Below, piece by piece: positions 5,668-9,966 of a stretch of 9,966 bases of DNA. Made by a program: the position numbers and the translations under genes. Origin of the DNA: Candidatus Brocadiaceae bacterium (GTDB lineage Bacteria; Planctomycetota; MHYJ01; JACQXL01; CAKKQI01); contig CAKKQI010000369.1 of the NCBI GenBank assembly GCA_919901895.1, positions 1 through 9,966 of the forward strand, read 5' to 3'. The notes under the pieces were generated by a model. That model was not told the DNA's origin and made no database searches. It worked only from the letters and a program-made list of their open reading frames with translations. Within the stretch, counting starts at the first letter, position 1. The number at the start of each line of letters is the position of its first letter.

Positions 5668-6109
5668 TCATCATCACTACCCATTGGCTTTCGGTTACCT
5701 TTTCATCGCGCTGGTTAAGGACGCTAATATCAAAAGTTACTACCCCGCGTTCCGGTTTGGGGGGATCCTGTTTGGCCGCTACTTTTAAAAGGACTCTGAT
5801 GGTATCGCCGAAAAAGACCGGGCCGGTGTATTTGATGGTCATACTCATCAGGGCAACGGAACTGCCGTCAAAAACACCTAACTGGTTCGCCAGGCCCGTG
5901 GCTACCGACATTACCAACATCCCGTGGGCGATCCGTGTTTTAAAAGGGGTGTTTTCTTTCCCGAATATTTCATCGGTGTGCAGGGGATTAAAATCGCCTG
6001 AGACGCCGGCAAAGGTAACCACATCGGTTTCGGTAATCGTCCGGCGGGCTGTTTCAAAAACATCGCCTACCTTAAACTCGTCAAAATATTTTCCTTTGAA
6101 TTGATACAT
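5648..6109 (-). CDS. MaoC-like (R)-specific enoyl-CoA hydratase / dehydratase
   Basis: The 153-residue hot-dog-fold protein has the hydratase-2 motif: Ser37-Gly-Asp39-Phe-Asn-Pro-Leu-His44, then IAHGML around 60-65. Asp39 and His44 are the catalytic pair that adds water to trans-2-enoyl-CoA to give (R)-3-hydroxyacyl-CoA. Length and motif match PhaJ/MaoC single-domain proteins. An AGGAG Shine-Dalgarno stands just before the ATG. The gene lies between the acyl-CoA dehydrogenase and the SDR dehydrogenase, in pathway order. The C-terminus runs into a CACGAAT repeat, so the original stop may have been displaced by repeat growth (inference). Some MaoC proteins hydrate branched or mesaconyl-type substrates, so chain specificity is open. 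Confidence 0.9.
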   Translation of the reverse strand: MYQFKGKYFDEFKVGDVFETARRTITETDVVTFAGVSGDFNPLHTDEIFGKENTPFKTRIAHGMLVMSVATGLANQLGVFDGSSVALMSMTIKYTGPVFFGDTIRVLLKVAAKQDPPKPERGVVTFDISVLNQRDEKVTESQWVVMMKRIIHE

Positions 6110-6125
6110 AGGATACTCCTTTATA

Positions 6126-6163
6126 CACGAATCAACACGAATTTAGCACGAATTGACACGAAT
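6126..6163. repeat. Helically phased CACGAAT array (four units)
   Basis: CACGAAT starts at 6126, 6136, 6147 and 6157. The steps are 10, 11 and 10 bp, the same rhythm as the array at 5429-5466. It fills the 67-bp gap between the acyl-CoA dehydrogenase stop and the MaoC ribosome site. Confidence 0.75.
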
Positions 6164-6176
6164 TATAAAATTTTAT

Positions 6177-7316
6177 TCATAATCCTATTTCTTTAGCAAT
6201 AATATTCTTTAATATTTCCGAGGTGCCACCGCCGAGCAGTAAAAACCGGGCGTCCCGGAAATAGCGCTGGGCCGGGTATTCCATGGAAAATCCGTAACTG
6301 GCAAAAATCCGGGTGCATTCATCGGCGACTTTGTTCGCGGTTTCCGAGGCAACTAATTTGGTCATCGCGGCTTCTTTGTTACAGGGTATATTCCGGTCAA
6401 TCAGCCAGGCGGCATAATAGACCATCAGGTGGGCCGATTGAATCCCGGTGGCCATCTCAGCCAGTTTGTGCTGGATGGCTTGGAATTCAAAAATGGGTTT
6501 GCCGAACTGGACGCGCTCGCGGGCATATTTTAAGGCCGAATCATAAGCGGCCCGGGCTAATCCTAAACTTAAAGACCCGGTCATCACCCGGATCTGGTTC
6601 AAGATGCCCATCAGATTTTTAAAACCGGTCCCTGATTCACCCAATAAATTTTCTTGGGGAATGCGGCAATTTTCCAGTGCTAATTCGCTTGTTTCAGAAG
6701 CACGCACGCCCATTTTATTAATTTTTTTGCCGATAATCAGGCCGGGTGTATTCTTTTCCACCAGAAAAAAATCAACACCTTTGATTCCTTTGGATTTATC
6801 CAGAGTGGCCAGGACTGTAAAGAAATCGGCTACGGTGGCGCTGGTGGTCCAGGTTTTTTGTCCGTTCAGGATATAAAAATCGCCGTCTTTTTTAGCGGTG
6901 GTTTCAATGGCGGTCAGGTCTGAGCCGGCGTTTGGTTCGGTCAGGGCAAAGGCTCCGATTTTTTCACCTTTAATGGCCGGAATGAGGAGTCGTTTTTTAT
7001 GGTCTTCAGTCCCGAAACGATAGATAAAATTTGTGCTCATCAAACACTGCATCGCTACGCTGGCCGCCAGGCTGAGTGAACCGCGGGCCAGTTCTTCCGT
7101 CATCAGGCAGAACGTCGTCATATCCGCCGCGGCCCCGCCTAATTCTTCCGGGTAGCGAAGTCCCAAATAGCCCAGTTCGCCCACCCGTTTGAATAATTTG
7201 ATTGGAAATTCACCCTGCTCGTCAATAGCCTGAGCCACCGGGATGATTTCCTTATCCACAAATCGGGCGACGCTTTGCTTGAAGGATTGCTGTGCTTCGC
7301 TGAAATTAAAGTCCAC
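6177..7316 (-). CDS. Acyl-CoA dehydrogenase family flavoprotein, atypical active site
   Basis: The 379-residue protein matches the family in length and layout: an N-terminal helical domain, a beta domain with signature ALTEPNAGSD (124-133) and the FAD-side QKTWTTSA segment, and a C-terminal helical domain with YARERVQFGKPIFEFQ and QRYFRDARF. These FAD enzymes introduce the alpha-beta double bond into acyl-CoAs and pass electrons to ETF. The catalytic base is odd. The MCAD-type position (YEGT in relatives) reads LGGGTSE, with Gly363 instead of Glu. The alternative position used by isovaleryl- and long-chain enzymes aligns by eye with Ile242. The start is GTG at 7316, chosen because GGAGG lies nine bases upstream. 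It is the first gene of the minus-strand series, behind a good promoter. No ETF or acyl-CoA ligase is in view. Confidence 0.9.
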   Translation of the reverse strand: MDFNFSEAQQSFKQSVARFVDKEIIPVAQAIDEQGEFPIKLFKRVGELGYLGLRYPEELGGAAADMTTFCLMTEELARGSLSLAASVAMQCLMSTNFIYRFGTEDHKKRLLIPAIKGEKIGAFALTEPNAGSDLTAIETTAKKDGDFYILNGQKTWTTSATVADFFTVLATLDKSKGIKGVDFFLVEKNTPGLIIGKKINKMGVRASETSELALENCRIPQENLLGESGTGFKNLMGILNQIRVMTGSLSLGLARAAYDSALKYARERVQFGKPIFEFQAIQHKLAEMATGIQSAHLMVYYAAWLIDRNIPCNKEAAMTKLVASETANKVADECTRIFASYGFSMEYPAQRYFRDARFLLLGGGTSEILKNIIAKEIGL

Positions 7317-7320
7317 CTGA

Positions 7321-7337
7321 TTTTTCCTCCGGAAAAA
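7321..7337 (-). promoter_or_regulatory. Hairpin covering the Shine-Dalgarno site of the acyl-CoA dehydrogenase
   Basis: On the minus strand TTTTTCC and GGAAAAA form a perfect 7-bp stem around a three-base loop. The ribosome site GGAGG (7326-7330 on the plus strand) lies across loop and stem, so the fold would hide it. This could give temperature- or protein-dependent control of translation, or be a chance palindrome in A/T-rich sequence. Confidence 0.4.
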
Positions 7338-7345
7338 TTATCTTT

Positions 7346-7374
7346 ATTAAATATTAGCCATTAAGGATTGTCAA
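7346..7374 (-). promoter_or_regulatory. Sigma70-type promoter of the acyl-CoA gene series
   Basis: On the minus strand TTGACA (7374-7369) is followed after 17 bp by TTTAAT (7351-7346), a perfect -35 and a 5/6 -10. Transcription would start near 7339, leaving a leader of about 23 bases before the GTG. A second ATTGTCAA copy lies exactly 22 bp upstream (7389-7396), two helical turns from the first (7367-7374), and could be a regulator-binding direct repeat. A palindrome AGTGCACT sits at 7409-7416. Confidence 0.6.
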
Positions 7375-7447
7375 GGATTTATCACGGCATTGTCAATTAA
7401 ACATCAAAAGTGCACTCTTTTTAAAATTTATCTAACATATTTTATGC

Positions 7448-7475
7448 TTGATATTTTTGAATGTTTTGATATAAT
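7448..7475 (+). promoter_or_regulatory. Extended -10 promoter of smpB
   Basis: TTGATA (7448-7453) and TATAAT (7470-7475) are separated by 16 bp, and TG at 7467-7468 completes an extended -10 element. The -10 ends six bases before the ATG, so the expected first transcribed base is the A of the start codon (7482) or within a base or two of it. No Shine-Dalgarno is present. Confidence 0.7.
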
Positions 7476-7481
7476 CAAACT

Positions 7482-7940
7482 ATGGGTAATGATAGTATTA
7501 AAATAATCCAGAAAAATAGAAAGGCCTTTTTTAGTTACGAGATTCTGGAAAAATATGAGGCCGGACTGGCGCTTAAAGGGACTGAAGTAAAATCAATCCG
7601 ACAGGGAACGATCAGTATCGCGGAAAGTTATGCCCGGTCGTGGAAAGGCGAAATGTATATTTATAATATGGACATCAGTTCGTATCAATTCACCTCAAAC
7701 CTGCGGCTTGAACCAAAGCGTCCGCGTAAACTCTTAATGAGGAAAAAAGAAATAAATAAACTCATCAGTAAAACGCAGGAAAAAGGTTTGACATTAATAC
7801 CGTTATCATTATACTTTAAAAACGGTTACGCTAAATTAGAACTGGGCTTGGGACGCGGCAAAAAATTATTTGATAAACGTGAGAGTCTGAAAAAAAAAGA
7901 TGCGCAGCGTGAACTCGCTCGCGTAATGAAAAAATGGTAG
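7482..7940 (+). CDS. smpB: SsrA-binding protein SmpB
   Basis: The 152-residue protein is a typical SmpB. It has NRKAFFSYEILEKYEAGLAL near the start, GTEVKSIRQG (33-42), KRPRKLLM with the following helix KEINKL, GLTLIPLSLYFKNGYAKLELGLGRGKK, and the basic tail DKRESLKKKDAQRE. SmpB binds the tRNA-like part of tmRNA and places it in the empty A site of stalled ribosomes; its C-terminal tail occupies the mRNA channel. The usual NxHI stretch after GE reads NMDISSY here, a mild deviation. The ssrA gene begins 46 bp after the stop, so both partners of trans-translation are probably transcribed together. The promoter position predicts a leaderless mRNA. Confidence 0.97.
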   Translation: MGNDSIKIIQKNRKAFFSYEILEKYEAGLALKGTEVKSIRQGTISIAESYARSWKGEMYIYNMDISSYQFTSNLRLEPKRPRKLLMRKKEINKLISKTQEKGLTLIPLSLYFKNGYAKLELGLGRGKKLFDKRESLKKKDAQRELARVMKKW

Positions 7941-7986
7941 GTATTTTTTTTAAACATAAAAATTTACTTGGGCAAATTTTTGTAAA

Positions 7987-8341
7987 GGGGGCGAAAAGGT
8001 TTCGACCTGGTAACTTGAGGAATAAGCGTGCATGTCGAGGTTGTCAGGCGGCCTCGTAAAAAACCTGGCAAATTAATGTAGGTGCCGAACCTGCATACAA
8101 TCTGGCTGCTTAATTGCGACCACGCTGATTTATTTCTTGCCTGTGGGGATAAATTGGCGTAACTGTAGCAGGCTACTTTTCCGCTGGGTCGGGAGGGCGG
8201 ATTAGGAAATTAAAAACTCCTGGCTTGTCTGGATTTAGCCTGCCTATCGGCGCAATCCAGATAAGATTAAAAGATAGGCTAAACATGTAGATACTTATTC
8301 TGAAATACCTTGGGACGGGGGTTCGATTCCCCCCGCCTCCA
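7987..8341 (+). ncRNA. ssrA: Transfer-messenger RNA (tmRNA)
   Basis: The 5' end GGGGGCG (7987-7993) pairs with CGCCTCC (8334-8340) as a 7-bp acceptor stem, with A8341 as discriminator. The T arm is GGGGG (8317-8321), loop TTCGATT, CCCCC (8329-8333). GAATAAG near 8020 pairs with CTTATTC near 8297, and TGCATG with CATGTA, giving the long P2 helix. The start GGGGGCGAAAAGGTTTCGAC is the usual tmRNA opening. It is a one-piece tmRNA of 355 nt. The CCA end is not encoded in full (after A8341 comes CTT), so it must be added. Together with SmpB it releases stalled ribosomes and tags the nascent protein. No separate promoter is clear in the 46-bp gap, so it may be cut from a smpB-ssrA transcript. Confidence 0.97.
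8084..8113 (+). other. tmRNA tag reading frame
   Basis: From GCC at 8084 the frame reads AEPAYNLAA and stops at TAA (8111-8113). The ending LAA is the normal protease-recognition tail. GCC is chosen as resume codon because Ala is the most common; GGT one codon earlier would add a Gly. The tag is short (nine codons) but within the known range. Confidence 0.8.
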
Positions 8342-8345
8342 CTTT
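8317..8345. other. Probable attachment site at the ssrA 3' end (one junction of the island)
   Basis: An integrase gene directed away from ssrA starts 140 bp after the tmRNA. Tyrosine recombinases commonly use the T arm and acceptor end of tmRNA or tRNA genes as target and rebuild the gene with the element's own copy of the 3' end. The exact crossover cannot be set because the second copy lies outside the window; no repeat of the T-arm sequence is seen from 8346 to 9966. Confidence 0.55.
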
Positions 8346-8346
8346 A

Positions 8347-8363
8347 TCTGTTTTTTGTAACTT
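8347..8363 (+). terminator. T-rich tract after tmRNA
   Basis: Six T residues at about 8351-8356 follow the tmRNA closely. The acceptor/T-arm structure just upstream could serve as the hairpin part of an intrinsic terminator. No separate GC-rich hairpin is present, so support is modest. Confidence 0.3.
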
Positions 8364-8368
8364 TATCC

Positions 8369-8397
8369 TTGACAAGGAGTTGAGGATTTGATATGTT
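8369..8397 (+). promoter_or_regulatory. Promoter of the integrase gene
   Basis: TTGACA (8369-8374) and TATGTT (8392-8397) are 17 bp apart, a perfect -35 with a 4/6 -10. The -35 is embedded in a palindrome, TCCTT-GAC-AAGGA (8366-8378), which could be an operator for self-repression. The transcript would start near 8404 and have a leader of about 77 bases. Confidence 0.5.
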
Positions 8398-8412
8398 GCC
8401 ATAATGACCTCG

Positions 8413-8439
8413 CGGGAATAAAACGGGAATAAACCGTTT
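8413..8439. repeat. Tandem repeat CGGGAATAAA x2 with overlapping inverted repeat
   Basis: CGGGAATAAA occurs at 8413-8422 and 8424-8433, an 11-bp step. AAACGG (8421-8426) and CCGTTT (8434-8439) form a short inverted repeat around it. Sites like these between attachment site and integrase gene often bind the recombinase arm domain or a directionality factor; that role is inference. Confidence 0.5.
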
Positions 8440-8480
8440 GAATGTACCTGACACTACCGGGGTCAAAAAGGAGCGTTATT

Positions 8481-9575
8481 ATGGCAGCAATAATCACCAG
8501 GAAGCATAAGAAAAAGACCACCTATTATGTCGCCTATTACGTTGACGGGAAATTAGTCAGGCGGCGGGTTGGTCGGTCTTATGCTCTTGCCCAAAAACTA
8601 AAAGGCGACATAGAAGCAAAACTTGAGCGAAAAGAATCTGGGCTTGTTCCCAAGGATTACGATATACGAAAGTTTTTTGATGAATATTTAAGAAGAACTC
8701 AAGACCAGCAATCCGCAGAGTACTACAAGAGAAATCAGACCGTTATCAACAACTTCCTCAATTTTCTTGAAAAGAAGCATCCATATATTGCAAAATTATC
8801 CAGGGTCACTCCAGGCGTAATTGAGGATTATAAAATTTTCAGACGTTCGCTTCTCTCGGAAGACGGCACCCACAAGATAAAAAAACGCACCATAAACCTT
8901 GAGGTCAGCAGTCTCAAAACATACCTGAATAAAGCAGTGACCTGGGATATGCTCAATATAAACCCTCTTCAAAAAGTGGAATATGTCAAGGTGGATGACG
9001 CCAAGAAAATAAGGTCCTTAACAGCAAAAGAAGTTAATCGGATACTCGAAAAATGCCCGACATGGTTTTATCCGGTAGTTTATACCGCACTTTATATGGG
9101 AATGCGTCAGGGCGAACTAATCCATCTTGAATGGAGCGATATTGATTTTGTCGGTAAGAGAATACGCATAAAACAAAAAGATGGTTGGGCGCCAAAATCA
9201 TCCGGGAAGTCAATACGAGAAAGGTCTATACCTATTAGTCGTTTCTTAGTGGATTTCTTAAAGAAACATAAAAAGAAAACTAAATCCAAAGATGACAACT
9301 GGGTTTTTCACGGGCCTGACGGCAAACAGTTGAAACCGGAGTTAAGAAAGGTGCTTATCAGGGTCGCTAAAAAATGCGGCATAAACGATGTTACCCAGAT
9401 ACACGCTTTGAGACACACCTATGCTACTCACTTGGTAAAATCAGGTGTTGATCTCCCTACCGTGCAGTCGATGATGGGTCATGCCGATATTCGCACCACG
9501 ATGCGTTATGCAGAAGTATTTGAAGAACATAGAACCAAAGCCGCAGAAAAACTTGAATATAACGATAAGAATTAA
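8481..9575 (+). CDS. Tyrosine recombinase / integrase (phage or genomic-island type)
   Basis: Starting at the ATG at 8481, with AAGGAG seven bases upstream, the protein has 364 residues. The basic N-terminus (TRKHKKKTTYYVAYYVDGK) resembles an arm-binding domain. Residues about 60-165 form the core-binding SAM-like domain, and about 175-355 the catalytic domain. All catalytic residues are visible: Arg209 (GMRQGEL), a Lys in the beta-hairpin (239 or 243), His308 and Arg311 (HALRH), His334 (MGHADI) and nucleophile Tyr343 (TMRYAE). It should integrate and excise its element at the ssrA 3' end. An in-frame ATG at 8442 has no ribosome site and would add 13 residues unlike the family. Codon use looks more A/T-rich than in the acyl-CoA genes, which fits acquired DNA. 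Confidence 0.93.
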   Translation: MAAIITRKHKKKTTYYVAYYVDGKLVRRRVGRSYALAQKLKGDIEAKLERKESGLVPKDYDIRKFFDEYLRRTQDQQSAEYYKRNQTVINNFLNFLEKKHPYIAKLSRVTPGVIEDYKIFRRSLLSEDGTHKIKKRTINLEVSSLKTYLNKAVTWDMLNINPLQKVEYVKVDDAKKIRSLTAKEVNRILEKCPTWFYPVVYTALYMGMRQGELIHLEWSDIDFVGKRIRIKQKDGWAPKSSGKSIRERSIPISRFLVDFLKKHKKKTKSKDDNWVFHGPDGKQLKPELRKVLIRVAKKCGINDVTQIHALRHTYATHLVKSGVDLPTVQSMMGHADIRTTMRYAEVFEEHRTKAAEKLEYNDKN

Positions 9576-9786
9576 AGAAATTAATCGTTTTGAACGACTT
9601 GATAAAAGATTCTTTAAATGGATAGTAATTTTTACCTATTGATTCTGGCTGGGTCTCAAGAAACTTTTTTCATATCCCTGGAATTTTATCCGAGAAGCAG
9701 CTGCTCAATAATTTATTGTCGGCCGTGACGGTAAAGTTCGGCGCTGGATTGAACGATAATTTTTTTCTTAATAGATGGGAAAATAA
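9576..9786. other. Non-coding region after the integrase
   Basis: No recognisable gene is seen on either strand in these 211 bases. A small inverted repeat, TCGTT-TTG-AACGA (9585-9597), follows the integrase stop but has no T-run. A perfect 10-bp palindrome AGCAGCTGCT lies at 9696-9705. These could be island regulatory sites, but nothing more can be supported. Confidence 0.4.
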
Positions 9787-9912
9787 ATGAGAAAAAAATC
9801 AGTCCGGTCGAGACGCCGCAAAAAAAAAGATGATTTTCAACTATTTCCGGAAAAAAAATTAATTTTCAGTAAAAAAATTTTCGGCCTTTTTTGGCCCGAA
9901 AAACCATTCTGA
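9787..9912 (+). CDS. Possible very basic 41-residue peptide
   Basis: The frame from ATG 9787 to TGA 9910-9912 encodes 41 residues. A Lys/Arg-rich start (MRKKSVRSRRRKKK) is followed by DDFQLFPEKK and an aromatic end (FGLFWPEKPF). A weak purine stretch (GGGAAAA) precedes the ATG. It matches no family I recognise. The composition could be a nucleic-acid-binding peptide, but it could equally be chance coding of A-rich DNA. A palindrome TTTTCGG...CCGAAAA (about 9879-9903) lies within the frame, which argues somewhat against coding. Confidence 0.25.
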   Translation: MRKKSVRSRRRKKKDDFQLFPEKKLIFSKKIFGLFWPEKPF

Positions 9913-9924
9913 TAGCAGATGTTG

Positions 9925-9966
9925 TTTAATGGTTGGTTGATAGTTATTTAATGGTTGTTTGATGAT
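9925..9966. repeat. 22-bp tandem repeat, cut by the window edge
   Basis: TTTAATGGTTG starts at 9925 and again at 9947, an exact 22-bp period with few differences. The second unit reaches the window end, so the copy number is unknown. Iterons or regulator sites of the island are possible. Confidence 0.5.

Noticed and set aside
8310..8341. Separate tRNA gene at the integrase junction
   Set aside because: The T arm and acceptor strand belong to the tmRNA, whose 5' half pairs with them; there is no anticodon arm.
8442..8480. Upstream ATG for the integrase
   Set aside because: No ribosome site there, while 8481 has AAGGAG at the right distance.
9638..9729. Short TTG-started frame after the integrase
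   Set aside because: No ribosome site, rare start codon, no recognisable composition or motif.

Overview
The window looks like a chromosomal segment of an uncultured, probably anaerobic, Gram-negative-type bacterium. It has bacterial smpB and ssrA, a bacterial-style acyl-CoA gene cluster and intergenic spaces filled with short phased repeats and small palindromes. Such spacers are common in genomes assembled from environmental Planctomycetota, Omnitrophota and similar lineages. The phylum cannot be fixed from the sequence alone, and that assignment is low confidence.

Left part, 1-1084. A palindrome-rich stretch (1-279) is followed by a minus-strand gene for a membrane-anchored, single-HKD phospholipase D/Nuc-type protein. 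Next comes a 120-bp non-coding element with 19-bp perfect terminal inverted repeats (950-1069).

Middle part, 1085-7316, all minus strand. Read in transcription order from right to left, the genes are an acyl-CoA dehydrogenase, a MaoC-type (R)-hydratase, a FabG-type SDR dehydrogenase, an HMG-CoA-synthase-like protein fused to a DUF35 zinc-ribbon/OB domain, an SCP-x-type thiolase, a four-helix-bundle (S23) protein, and a stand-alone B12-binding subunit of a methylmalonyl-CoA-type mutase. The order dehydrogenase, hydratase, dehydrogenase, thiolase matches the chemical order of beta-oxidation. The MaoC plus SDR pair suggests an (R)-3-hydroxyacyl-CoA route. Two enzymes look chemically odd. The HMGCS-like protein has Leu where the nucleophilic Cys should be, and the acyl-CoA dehydrogenase appears to lack the catalytic Glu at both known positions. 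A good sigma70-type promoter and a hairpin covering the Shine-Dalgarno site precede the first gene.

The spacers within this cluster hold two periodic repeat families. One is ACCTNNN with an exact 7-bp period, found on both sides of the four-helix-bundle gene and once more upstream of the FabG stop. The other is CACGAAT at alternating 10/11-bp steps, about one helical turn.

Right part, 7317-9966, plus strand. A divergent promoter with a perfect extended -10 would start transcription at the A of the smpB start codon, giving a leaderless mRNA. Then come smpB and the tmRNA gene ssrA (355 nt, proposed tag AEPAYNLAA), and a tyrosine recombinase gene immediately downstream. This is the usual layout of a genomic island integrated into the 3' end of ssrA, and the island continues beyond the right edge. 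Only a possible 41-residue basic ORF and a 22-bp tandem repeat are seen after the integrase. smpB and ssrA act together in ribosome rescue; the integrase is the only recognisable island function in view.
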